Shown here piece by piece: positions 1-8,192 of a stretch of DNA of 64,000 nt. The notes under the pieces were generated by a model. That model did not search any database, was not told where the DNA came from, and saw only the letters and a program-made list of their open reading frames with translations. Source of the stretch: Spartinivicinus ruber (lineage in GTDB: Bacteria > Pseudomonadota > Gammaproteobacteria > Pseudomonadales > Zooshikellaceae); the NCBI RefSeq assembly GCF_011009015.1, contig NZ_CP048878.1:3502354-3566353 (forward strand). Direction: 5' to 3'. The position numbers and the translations under genes were made by a program. Numbering within the stretch: position 1 is the stretch's first letter; every line of letters starts with the position of its first letter.

Positions 1-1
1 A

Positions 2-667
2 CAACAAACAACCATCAGCGAGCCTGAAGGTGAAACCGCTGATAGTCTCATCAGCTTGTCACAACTAGAACAAATCCTTCCCAAAACCAAAACAGAAACA
101 TTGTCACATTACTGTTCAGCAGTTAATCGATGTCTTCATAAATACGAAATTAATACACCACTGAGAATTGCGCATTTTATTGCCCAAGTTGCCCATGAAA
201 GTGGTGGTTTTCGGTATGTCAGTGAAAATCTCAACTACAGCAAAGAAGCCTTGCTGCAAGTATTTGGTAAATATTTTCCAAATGAGAACCTAGCTGACCA
301 ATACGCCCGCAATCCGGAAAAAATAGCCAACCGAGTGTATGCCAACCGCATGGGTAATGGCAGTGAAAGTAGTGGCGATGGCTGGCAGTACCGTGGCCGA
401 GGCTTTATTCAGTTAACAGGAAAGTCTAATTATCAAGCCTATAAAAAAGACAGTGGTATTGATGTGGTAAGCACGCCGGATGAAGTTGCCCAAAATCCGA
501 CAGTTGTAGTCGATGCCGCCGGCTGGTATTGGAATAAAAACAACTTAAATCGTTATGCTGACCAAGACGATATTCGAACCATTACCCGCCGCATCAATGG
601 TGGTTTGAATGGTTTGGATGACCGCCAACATTATCTTACCCAAGCAAAACAAGCATTGAATTATTAA
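2..667 (+). CDS. GH19 chitinase / endolysin-like muramidase, 5'-truncated by window edge
   Basis: C-terminal catalytic domain of a glycoside hydrolase family 19 (class I chitinase / phage-type lysozyme) enzyme, which cleaves chitin or peptidoglycan. The conserved GH19 core is visible: AHFIAQVAHESGGF (the Glu is the likely general acid), YANRMGNG, WQYRGRGFIQLTGKSNY and GWYW. A TTG at 56 could start a 203-residue protein, but the frame is open back to base 2 with no stop and reads a linker-like stretch rich in Thr, Ser and Glu. No Shine-Dalgarno sequence precedes the TTG. The true start is therefore probably outside the window, and an N-terminal domain (for example a cell-wall-binding module) may be missing. 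An 8-bp hairpin lies 38 bases after the stop. The family assignment is firm; the chitinase versus endolysin role is open. Confidence 0.85.
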   Translation, partial: QQTTISEPEGETADSLISLSQLEQILPKTKTETLSHYCSAVNRCLHKYEINTPLRIAHFIAQVAHESGGFRYVSENLNYSKEALLQVFGKYFPNENLADQYARNPEKIANRVYANRMGNGSESSGDGWQYRGRGFIQLTGKSNYQAYKKDSGIDVVSTPDEVAQNPTVVVDAAGWYWNKNNLNRYADQDDIRTITRRINGGLNGLDDRQHYLTQAKQALNY

Positions 668-1004
668 TATATACTTACCATTAAGCTTTCTCATCTCTTC
701 AATCTCATGCAGCAACTTGTAGCTGCATGGGAATACATGAACCAAATTCTGCTTGCCTAACCCATCAAATCTACTTAGGATAACCATTCTCTTCTCTACT
801 TATCCTAAATCTAGCCATAAATTAGTTAAAACCAAGCACAATATAAGCCCAACCACGATTAAAGCTTAGAGGCTATTGAGGATAAGTAGCATTTCTGTTT
901 GTTTTTTTATTCACCATAGGGTCGCAAGGCACTACGGCTTGTAGTTCAGCATGTCGAAACGATTTTCGTCGCTTCTGGCATCTTCAGTAAATGAGGTTGT
1001 ATTT
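668..1004. other. Intergenic stretch of about 340 bases without a gene
   Basis: Contains the hairpin at 706-729 and a second inverted repeat (TTAGGATA at 775-782 with TATCCTAA at 801-808, 9 bp if one inner pair is added). The GGATAAGTAGC word near 878-890 echoes the same sequence. No convincing small ORF or promoter was seen. Confidence 0.4.
706..729. repeat. 8-bp inverted repeat downstream of GH19 gene
   Basis: Arms 706-713 and 722-729 (CATGCAGC / GCTGCATG) are perfectly complementary around an 8-base loop. It lies 38 bases past the GH19 stop and could help end transcription, but no T-run follows, so it is not a canonical intrinsic terminator. Confidence 0.4.
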
Positions 1005-1907
1005 GTGACTGCCATTGATAACCAGCGGACAGGTATTATTTCAGCCATTACCGCTTTCTTCATTTGGGGAACAGCCCCTTTGTATTTTAAGTGGGTAGCG
1101 GATGTTCCTGCTCCGGAAGTGTTAGTCCACCGCATTATTTGGTCAGTAGTTTTACTGCTACCATTACTCTGTTTCACCCGACAGCTACGTAGCACCTTCA
1201 AGTTGCTCAAAAATAGGCGACTATTTAGTGGTTTATTGCTTTCTTCTGCTTTGGCTGCTTTAAACTGGCTGACATTTATTTGGGCCATTGCCAATGAAAA
1301 AGTGTTGGAAACCAGTTTAGGCTACTTTATTAATCCTTTAACCACACTGTTACTAGGCTATTTATTTTTGGCCGAACGCCTGTCTAAACGGCAATATTTT
1401 GCTGTTTGTTTAGCTATCGCAGGTGTCGCCATAGAGCTGCTAAGCCTGGGCAAACTGCCTCTTGTAGCGTTAATACTTTCCTCCAGTTTTAGTGTTTATA
1501 CTCTGGTTCGCAAAAAGCTACAGGTACCCGCTATGCCAGGGCTTTTTATTGAAACATTACTGATGCTACCTATTGCAGCCAGTTATTTTCTGTACCTGAC
1601 GTATACCGATACTAATTATTTTCACTGGCAACAGTTTGAACATTATAAATTAGTGCTGGCAGGTGCTGTTACCACCATTCCATTATTATTTTTTGCTGTT
1701 GCAGCAACACGACTCCCTTTATCCACCATTGGTTTTATTCAATACATTAGTCCAACCATGACATTTTTAATGGCTATCTGGTTATTCAATGAACCCTTTA
1801 GCCTGCCAAGACTGATTTGTTTTTGCTTTATTTGGTTAGGTCTGATTATTTATAGCTTGGATATAAAGTGGCATCATTCACCTGCAAAGTATACAGAAAA
1901 GGCATAA
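1005..1907 (+). CDS. rarD: EamA-family transporter RarD
   Basis: Inner-membrane drug/metabolite transporter of the RarD branch. Two EamA repeats with about ten membrane segments are visible, with the RarD-type opening (FFIWGTAPLYFKW, then VHRIIWS) and the second-half motif GFIQYISPTMTFLMA. Substrate is not established for the family. An upstream ATG at 951 would add 18 residues without a ribosome binding site. The GTG at 1005 has GAGG eight bases upstream and gives 300 residues, close to the roughly 296 of E. coli RarD, so I chose it. It is monocistronic as far as can be seen. Confidence 0.85.
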   Translation: MTAIDNQRTGIISAITAFFIWGTAPLYFKWVADVPAPEVLVHRIIWSVVLLLPLLCFTRQLRSTFKLLKNRRLFSGLLLSSALAALNWLTFIWAIANEKVLETSLGYFINPLTTLLLGYLFLAERLSKRQYFAVCLAIAGVAIELLSLGKLPLVALILSSSFSVYTLVRKKLQVPAMPGLFIETLLMLPIAASYFLYLTYTDTNYFHWQQFEHYKLVLAGAVTTIPLLFFAVAATRLPLSTIGFIQYISPTMTFLMAIWLFNEPFSLPRLICFCFIWLGLIIYSLDIKWHHSPAKYTEKA

Positions 1908-2012
1908 CCTTTAGCTAAATGCGCCATGAGGCAGTCGGTTGGCAACTAACTATTGATTCTTGTTAGACTCGCTTATAGAGTTGCGTAAGAACTTACGTAA
2001 TGAGTTAAACAA

Positions 2013-2960
2013 ATGCAAGATTTCATCGCTGCGCTTGGCTCCCAGGCGTTAGGTAGCCGCTTGAAACGGCTCAGTGACCACTTCATGCAAGAAGTGACCG
2101 AGATTTACCAAACCGCAGAAGTGGATATGCCCCCTCGGTTGTTTCCACTATTAAGCTTGTTAAGCAAACAACAAGCACCCATTAGCACCCTGGCTGAGCT
2201 GCTGGGTGTTAGTCATGCTGCTGTTAGTCAAATGGCAAATACCATGATTAAGCTGGAATTAGCCACTAAGCAAAGTGATAGCCAGGATGAGCGCCGACAA
2301 CTATTAACACTCACGCCAAAAGCTAAACAATTAATACAGCAGTTGCAGCCCGTTTGGCATGCGATTAAAACGGCAATTGATGATTGTATTGAGAGCAGCC
2401 CTCATAATTTACTTACTTCACTAAATGATATGGAACAAGTTCTCACCGAAAAAAACTTACAGCAACGAGTACAAGAAAAGCTCGTCAAGCCCACGCCTGA
2501 TATTACCATTGTCGGCTGGCAACCCGCTTACAAGCAGGCTTTTTACCAGTTAAATCGCCAATGGGTTGATGAGTATTTTGAGTTTTTACCCCTAGATAAA
2601 CAACAACTGGAACAGCCAGAAAATTACTACTTGCTTTCTGGCGGAGTGATATTTTTTGCTCTCATTAATCAGCAAGCGGTTGGCACCTTTGCTTTATACC
2701 CCATTCAACCTGGTGTTTATGAGTTATCAAAAATGGCAGTAGACCCAGTATACCGAGGTTATAACATTGGCCAACGACTGATTGAACATGCTATCAGCCA
2801 AGCTAACTTGCTGGGAGCAAAAAAAATAATCCTGGAAACAGCATCTAAACTACACCCCGCCTTAGCGCTATATCAAAAAATGGGATTTAAAGCGCTACCC
2901 CATCCGGAAGGCGAAGCTCGATTTACCAGAGCTGATGTTTATATGGAATTAACATTATAA
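2013..2960 (+). CDS. MarR-type regulator fused to GNAT acetyltransferase
   Basis: Two-domain protein. Residues about 1-150 form a MarR winged helix (helix-turn-helix around APISTLAELLGVSHAAVSQM, wing DSQDERRQLLTLT). Residues about 165-315 form a GNAT N-acetyltransferase with the acetyl-CoA loop VDPVYRGYNIGQRLI and the C-terminal strand LALYQKMGFK. Such fusions are a known bacterial family; the small-molecule signal and acetyl acceptor are unknown. It lies 39 bases before azlC and could be co-transcribed with it, so control of azlCD is a reasonable guess but not shown. Confidence 0.85.
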   Translation: MQDFIAALGSQALGSRLKRLSDHFMQEVTEIYQTAEVDMPPRLFPLLSLLSKQQAPISTLAELLGVSHAAVSQMANTMIKLELATKQSDSQDERRQLLTLTPKAKQLIQQLQPVWHAIKTAIDDCIESSPHNLLTSLNDMEQVLTEKNLQQRVQEKLVKPTPDITIVGWQPAYKQAFYQLNRQWVDEYFEFLPLDKQQLEQPENYYLLSGGVIFFALINQQAVGTFALYPIQPGVYELSKMAVDPVYRGYNIGQRLIEHAISQANLLGAKKIILETASKLHPALALYQKMGFKALPHPEGEARFTRADVYMELTL

Positions 2961-2999
2961 GTTGTTTTACAGCAGTTTTATCATTGAGAAATAGCAGTT

Positions 3000-3758
3000 A
3001 TGCAAGAAGTTGTTTTTAGCAAATTTAATCACCCTGCCAGGCAAGCATTTTTTGCTGGCGCAAAACAAACTATTCCACTGCTGATTGGGGCTATTCCATT
3101 TGGTGTCATTTATGGCACATTAGCGATTAACCAAGGCTTATCTCCACTGACCGCATTGGCTATGTCTGTTTTTGTTTATGCTGGCTCCAGCCAGTTTATC
3201 GCCGTCGGCTTATTAGCTGTTGGCACCAGCATACCAATTATTATTCTCACCACCTTTATCGTGAACTTACGGCATATGTTGTATGCTGCCACTTTGTTGC
3301 CTTTTGTTAAATCACTCCCTCAAAAATGGCGTGCACTGCTGGCCTTTGGTTTAACTGATGAAACCTTTGCGGTTGCCGCTAAACGTTATTTTGAAGACCA
3401 AAAAAACAACCTCTCCCCCGTGGCTGGCCACTGGTTTTACCTTGGCTCAATGACTGCGATGTACCTTAACTGGGTCGTTTGTACACTGGTTGGAATTACC
3501 ATGGGACAAGCCCTACCTGATATACAACACTGGGGATTAGACTTTGCAATGTATGTCACCTTTATTGGTATGGTAGTTCCTTATTTAGTCAAGCGCCCTC
3601 AATGGGCTGCAGTTGTCAGCGCGGGGCTAGTGGCAGTGGCAACCCATTCCCTGCCCCATAAAGCCGGATTAATTATTGCTGCCCTTACCGGGGTTATCGT
3701 TGGCGTATTATGTGAGCGGTTTGTTTCCAAAAATACTGAGAAAAAAACTAATGACTGA
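3000..3758 (+). CDS. azlC: AzlC-family branched-chain amino acid exporter subunit
   Basis: Large subunit of the AzlCD (YgaZH-like) exporter for branched-chain amino acids in the inner membrane. Hydrophobic throughout, with family motifs [41 protein letters not shown] and [12 protein letters not shown]. 252 residues is slightly longer than usual. The last eight bases overlap the start of the small subunit, a sign of translational coupling. Confidence 0.88.
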   Translation: MQEVVFSKFNHPARQAFFAGAKQTIPLLIGAIPFGVIYGTLAINQGLSPLTALAMSVFVYAGSSQFIAVGLLAVGTSIPIIILTTFIVNLRHMLYAATLLPFVKSLPQKWRALLAFGLTDETFAVAAKRYFEDQKNNLSPVAGHWFYLGSMTAMYLNWVVCTLVGITMGQALPDIQHWGLDFAMYVTFIGMVVPYLVKRPQWAAVVSAGLVAVATHSLPHKAGLIIAALTGVIVGVLCERFVSKNTEKKTND

Positions 3759-4065
3759 AGTAATGCTAATTGTAGGTATGACTGCTGTTACCTTTTTTAT
3801 TCGCTATAGTTTGTTTGCTGCTGCTGGCCGATTTTATTTTCCTGGCTGGCTGTCCCAAGCATTGAATTATGTCCCCCCTGCCGTATTAACGGCCATTATC
3901 GTACCAGCCCTGTTAATGCCTTCTGGACAGCAAATAGAGCTATCACTGGATAATAATTATTTAATAGCTGGCGTATTGGCCATGTTTATAGCCTGGTTTA
4001 GTAAAAACCTACTCGCCACAATTGTATTAGGCATGGCTATTTTTGGGGCTTTACAGTGGCTTTAG
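3751..4065 (+). CDS. azlD: AzlD-family exporter small subunit
   Basis: 104-residue, four-segment membrane partner of AzlC. A longer open frame extends back to 3676, but it lies inside azlC; the ATG at 3751 overlaps the azlC stop by eight bases (ATGACTGA), which is the normal arrangement and gives the typical family length. Motifs: [30 protein letters not shown]. The 3' end overlaps the convergent btuF-like gene by 29 bases. Confidence 0.85.
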   Translation: MTEVMLIVGMTAVTFFIRYSLFAAAGRFYFPGWLSQALNYVPPAVLTAIIVPALLMPSGQQIELSLDNNYLIAGVLAMFIAWFSKNLLATIVLGMAIFGALQWL

Positions 4066-4978
4066 TAGCTAATTGCTCACATAAAGTTTCCATCGCTAAT
4101 AATATACGAGGGGTTGGGCGTAAGATATGATCCGCTTCCAGATAAATTACTTGATTGTGCTGGATAACGGGCAGCTTTTTTAGTTGGGCTGACCAGCCAT
4201 CTTGCTGTAGAAGACTATTAGTCGCAACAACAACTGATGGAGAAGTCACTAATAACTGTTCAATACTGATGATGGGTATCAGCGGTGGTAAGTCAGCAAA
4301 GGGATTAACACCACCACAGTTTGATATCACATCATTAATTATATGATTTTTATTAACCGTCATTAATGGAGTTTGGCTGACCAGAAAGAAGACTGTTGGT
4401 TGCTTTTTTTGCTGAGTATTTTTTGTTAAATACTGGGTGTGGAGTTTTTTTAAACTTTGCCTGAATTTCTCTGCTGCATGATTAGCTGTTTGTTCTACAC
4501 CCGCCAACTGTCCTAACTCTTCCAATTGTTCCGGAATAGCAGTTAACCGAGTTGGTTCTGAAAAATATATTGGATATCCCTGCCGTTGCAGGGCTTGAAT
4601 ACCCGCATTGGCATTACCACTGCGCCAAGCGACAATCAGATCCGGTTTTAAACTAATAATGGTTTCTGCTGCTATAGCATCAAATCGACCCACTGTTGGC
4701 AGTTGCTTAGCCTGTTCTGGGTAATCACTAAAACTAATGACGCCTACAACTTTATCACCAGCCCCTGCTGCAAATAAAAGTTCTGTCGTATGAGGTGCCA
4801 AACTAATAATGCGTTTCGCCGGAGCGTTTAGTTTCACCCACTGCTGACTATCATCTTGAACAGCAATCACTGAGTCGGCAGATAACAGCGTAGCCTGTGT
4901 AATTGTCCAAATAAGACACAAGACACTTATAACGTGCCGCCTAAAGGACGTGCACCGCCATAAACCGTTAACACTCAT
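4037..4978 (-). CDS. btuF: Periplasmic cobalamin-binding protein (BtuF-like)
   Basis: Class III periplasmic binding protein for vitamin B12 or a related metal chelate. After a hydrophobic N-terminal signal segment (about residues 15-35) come the family motifs RIISLAPHTTELLFAAGAG, VGVISFSDYPEQAKQLP, VGRFDAIAAETIISLKPDLIVAW and LLVTSPSVVVATNS. No BtuC/BtuD partners are in the window. The ATG at 4978 is preferred over the adjacent TTG at 4981. It overlaps the end of the upstream glutaredoxin-like gene by about ten bases, so the two form one operon. Siderophore binding is an alternative, less likely from the motif match. Confidence 0.8.
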   Translation of the reverse strand: MSVNGLWRCTSFRRHVISVLCLIWTITQATLLSADSVIAVQDDSQQWVKLNAPAKRIISLAPHTTELLFAAGAGDKVVGVISFSDYPEQAKQLPTVGRFDAIAAETIISLKPDLIVAWRSGNANAGIQALQRQGYPIYFSEPTRLTAIPEQLEELGQLAGVEQTANHAAEKFRQSLKKLHTQYLTKNTQQKKQPTVFFLVSQTPLMTVNKNHIINDVISNCGGVNPFADLPPLIPIISIEQLLVTSPSVVVATNSLLQQDGWSAQLKKLPVIQHNQVIYLEADHILRPTPRILLAMETLCEQLATKATVKPQK

Positions 4979-5225
4979 CAAGGTGAGTCACTACAAACTG
5001 ATTTAATACTTCTGCTGTAAAAGGCCAACCTAACTCACCAGTGGATTGATTATCCAAGGCAATCACTGGAATTCGAACCCCATAACGATCCACTAAATCA
5101 GGATCATCTGCAATTTCTTGAAGAGTAATTGTCAGGTTATAGTGAGCGGCAGCTGGTTTCAGTAGCGCTAAGGCTTGATCACATAAATGGCAACCAGCAG
5201 TGGTATATAAAATAACAGAGGGCAT
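4968..5225 (-). CDS. Glutaredoxin-family (DUF836-like) thiol protein
   Basis: Small thioredoxin-fold protein of about 85 residues. The redox motif is CHLC in TAGCHLCDQAL, and the cis-proline loop is RIPVIALD. This matches the glutaredoxin-like DUF836 group often found as short single-domain proteins. Its role is probably thiol/disulfide exchange in the cytoplasm; the partner is unknown. Start at the ATG at 5225; a GTG three codons upstream is possible. Operon with the BtuF-like gene downstream. Confidence 0.75.
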   Translation of the reverse strand: MPSVILYTTAGCHLCDQALALLKPAAAHYNLTITLQEIADDPDLVDRYGVRIPVIALDNQSTGELGWPFTAEVLNQFVVTHLDEC

Positions 5226-5288
5226 AACAATCACTTAGCGACAAATAGGCCGCTAAGTGTAACTAAGTCAGAGAGGTTGCACCATCCT

Positions 5289-6491
5289 CTAACTTGTTAA
5301 GGGCTCTAGTAGTTTCTGGCTAACTTCAGCTAACCTAGGAATCAACACCCCTTCATCTGCAAATAAGTCTTCTGCTTTAGCCAACAATTCTTGTAATAAC
5401 TGAGTGGGTTGGTTAAAGCGCTCTACGGCTTTCAAATAGGTTTGCTGCAGCTGATCGACATATTCCGCTAGTGGTTTTAAGCCTGCTGCTGCATTAGGCA
5501 GCCCCGCGACAGACTGGTAAGTATCAGTCACTTGCCGTACTTCTGCAGAGTATAAGTTAACAGCAAAGCTCTGTAATTGAGAGGTGTCAAAACCCAGTGA
5601 CAATACTTTATCAAACGCAGTGGCTATATCTCCTTCAAAAAAATCATTGGCAAGTGAAAACACATCATTGAGTAAACCATTGATGGCCTCCTGCTCTTCA
5701 AGGTCTAACTCACCTTCAATGGCCAATTGAAACTGCTGATGCTGATAATATTCAAAGTTTTCTTCAGCCACGAAGGTTTGCCTACCACTATGTTGTGCTT
5801 GAGCACGACTGACATATGCTTGATACGCCTCAAATGCCGATGCCTTTATCGTTACCACATCACCATCACGGGTGGTTACCTGAAACGAGAAATCCTGCTG
5901 ACTTAACAGGCTGGCCGAACGGGTGTGCGTGGATAGCCGAGGTTCTCCAGTCAATACAGGAGGGGTAACTGTGGGAGGCTCCTGCTTAGTATCACGACCT
6001 TCCTCAGTAACGACTGGTTTATCAGTAGGTGTGGGTAAATACTGCTCACGCAATCGATCTAACCCTTGTTCAATCTGGCTAAATGCTTTATCAACACCTT
6101 GGTCGATATCCTCTGTTAACCCACCTAAAGCATCTAGCGCCTCTTTGGCTTCAGTAAAACCCTTCTGTACCCCAATGATGGCCTGATCAAACAGGTTAGC
6201 CAAGTGTTCTTCATTAGCCCCGTTGGCTGCCTCTTTCGCTAAACGGCTTGCTACAAACTGCAATACATTCCCTGCTACTGTACTGGCAGAAAACTCATTA
6301 ACTGGTCGTACTTTTGTGATGGAAGGATCTGGTTCAACAGAATGACTCAGTTGATCTTTCAGCTGGGGGGATACAACAGACTGGCTTTGTTCCAATTGCT
6401 GATGAGTAGATGAAGACTGTTTCTCAAGCCCCTGATACAGCGACTGTAATCCAGTGTTAGGCTGATTGAGTGATGTGGGGTTAAATGACAT
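5289..6491 (-). CDS. DUF5610 domain protein
   Basis: About 400 residues. The N-terminal half is low complexity (Gln/Ser-rich, then a Pro/Thr-rich linker around residues 155-190), with a predicted helical stretch at about 80-150. The C-terminal half resembles DUF5610: a strand pair (FSFQVTTRDGDVVTIKAS), a variable Tyr/Gln-rich helix, then the acidic helical segment LDLEEQEAINGLLNDVFSLA. No signal peptide or membrane segment. The ATG at 6491 has AGGG eight bases upstream; the GTG at 6500 overlaps the binding site. Divergent from the J-domain gene. Function is not known. Confidence 0.7.
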   Translation of the reverse strand: MSFNPTSLNQPNTGLQSLYQGLEKQSSSTHQQLEQSQSVVSPQLKDQLSHSVEPDPSITKVRPVNEFSASTVAGNVLQFVASRLAKEAANGANEEHLANLFDQAIIGVQKGFTEAKEALDALGGLTEDIDQGVDKAFSQIEQGLDRLREQYLPTPTDKPVVTEEGRDTKQEPPTVTPPVLTGEPRLSTHTRSASLLSQQDFSFQVTTRDGDVVTIKASAFEAYQAYVSRAQAQHSGRQTFVAEENFEYYQHQQFQLAIEGELDLEEQEAINGLLNDVFSLANDFFEGDIATAFDKVLSLGFDTSQLQSFAVNLYSAEVRQVTDTYQSVAGLPNAAAGLKPLAEYVDQLQQTYLKAVERFNQPTQLLQELLAKAEDLFADEGVLIPRLAEVSQKLLEPLTS

Positions 6492-6623
6492 ATGAGCCAC
6501 CCTTTTTAGTAGCAGTTCCTTAATGAAGGTATCGGCAGGTTTTTTTAAACACTTGAACCATCAGCTATAATAAATTTGTTTGACTGAGCCAGGCCTTATC
6601 TCCAATGGTTTCTAAAATGAACA

Positions 6624-8135
6624 ATGACTATGGCAAAACCTTCTCGCCAACAACTGTTACAACAATTAGAGCTGCCTCCCAATGCCAGTCTTGACGATGT
6701 CAAACGGGCTTACCGGTATCATGCTAAACGACTCCACCCCGATAAAAACGCAAATCAGGATACCACCCAAGCGTTCCAGCAACTGCAGCAAACCTATCGG
6801 TTATTAATCAAGGGTTTTCAGCATGCTTCCCCGACAACTGCAAACCAAGTTGAATCAGCCACAAGTATTACTGAACAAGTAAAGCGTAACCAACAACAGC
6901 TTGCAAAAGCTTATGGTATAAAATCCAGTAAAACCCTTAACAACCAATCCGTAAAAGCACCAGACTTGTCTTCAACTACAGCCACAGACAGTAAACAGCT
7001 ACCTACTTGCCAACGCTGTGGTCAGTGTACAATCAATTTGAGTATACGACAGTTTTACCGAGTCATCGGTTTATTCTATAAAACCCATCAGCAGCAATAT
7101 GAAGGCATTTGGTGCTTAGGTTGCAGTTGGAAGCTTAGTTTATGGTATAACTGCATTAATTTGCTGCTAGGCTGGTGGGCATTACCTGCTGGGCCCTGGC
7201 ACAATTTAAAAGCCTTTTGGCATAATGCAACAGGTGGCTACCAACCTGAAAAACAACTGTCGTTATTATTTGCTTGGGTTAAAACGCTTTACCAGCAACA
7301 CCATTATGGCGAAGCGGTTAACTTTGCCTACCAGTTATTATCATTAAATCCCCCCCCCAATCGAGCAATTCAGCAAAGCTGCTATCGACTATTGGATAAT
7401 TTAGGCAATCCCCTCAAGCCACCACTCCCTAATTTATTGCCCTGGTACTGGCCTGCCAGTCATGGAGCATTAGTTCTGTTGTTAATTGCAATGATCATCA
7501 GTCCCTTTTTTATTCAGGCTGCCCTCCATCAACCTTATATTCCCAGTGAGCCTTTCAAGATTCGTCCCGCACCCCTTTATCCAAAAGAACGGCTTGGCCG
7601 ACATTACACCCTAACTGAAACCAAGCTGTATACTAGCCCTAACCTGAATAGTACAGTTGAAACATTGTTACCAGGTTTCCATCCCATTCAAATAGCGAAA
7701 GTAATCGATAATGTTTGGTTACAGGTGACTTATAAGCAAAAGCCTTATTTTGCTCGTGAGGCACTCATTGGTTTTGGGGATGCTGACACAGCAAAAAAAC
7801 TGAAGTGTGATCAATACCCCCAACGCAAGCCGTTTAGTGGTGAACTGATGGGCAAGCAGTTTGGTCAACAATCACTTAAACTTACCAACCCATCCCAACA
7901 AGATGTAGTAGTAACTTTTAATAGTGGTAAACAACAAGTGCAAAAAGTGCTTATTTACGCCAATACAACAGCAATGCTGACCCACTTACCTGCTGGTATC
8001 ACACGCTTAAGCGCTACTTTTGGCAAATTTTATAATCAAGCCTGTGGCCAGTTTACTCGTATTACAGGCACAATAAGCCAAAATATTACTCTCTTTGGCC
8101 AGCAAGCTGAACTATCACTCAAACCATCTGCTTAG
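6624..8135 (+). CDS. Membrane-anchored J-domain protein with zinc ribbon and SH3-like region
   Basis: 503 residues. An N-terminal J domain (residues 11-60) carries the HPD tripeptide at 38-40, needed to stimulate DnaK. A CxxCxxC cluster near residue 129 and a CxxC near 163 suggest a split zinc ribbon. A hydrophobic stretch follows near 175-200 and a clear membrane helix at about 280-302. The region 320-385 (YTLTETKLYTSPN through VWLQVTYKQKPYFA) looks like a bacterial SH3 domain and would be periplasmic. The order is unlike DnaJ, CbpA or DjlA. A run of nine C (7350-7358) encodes three prolines. Probably a co-chaperone tethered to the membrane; the target is unknown. Confidence 0.75.
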   Translation: MTMAKPSRQQLLQQLELPPNASLDDVKRAYRYHAKRLHPDKNANQDTTQAFQQLQQTYRLLIKGFQHASPTTANQVESATSITEQVKRNQQQLAKAYGIKSSKTLNNQSVKAPDLSSTTATDSKQLPTCQRCGQCTINLSIRQFYRVIGLFYKTHQQQYEGIWCLGCSWKLSLWYNCINLLLGWWALPAGPWHNLKAFWHNATGGYQPEKQLSLLFAWVKTLYQQHHYGEAVNFAYQLLSLNPPPNRAIQQSCYRLLDNLGNPLKPPLPNLLPWYWPASHGALVLLLIAMIISPFFIQAALHQPYIPSEPFKIRPAPLYPKERLGRHYTLTETKLYTSPNLNSTVETLLPGFHPIQIAKVIDNVWLQVTYKQKPYFAREALIGFGDADTAKKLKCDQYPQRKPFSGELMGKQFGQQSLKLTNPSQQDVVVTFNSGKQQVQKVLIYANTTAMLTHLPAGITRLSATFGKFYNQACGQFTRITGTISQNITLFGQQAELSLKPSA

Positions 8136-8192
8136 AAACTGTTATTTAAATCAAGTACGCTTACTGTTGTACATTCAATTTCTGGATTAATT

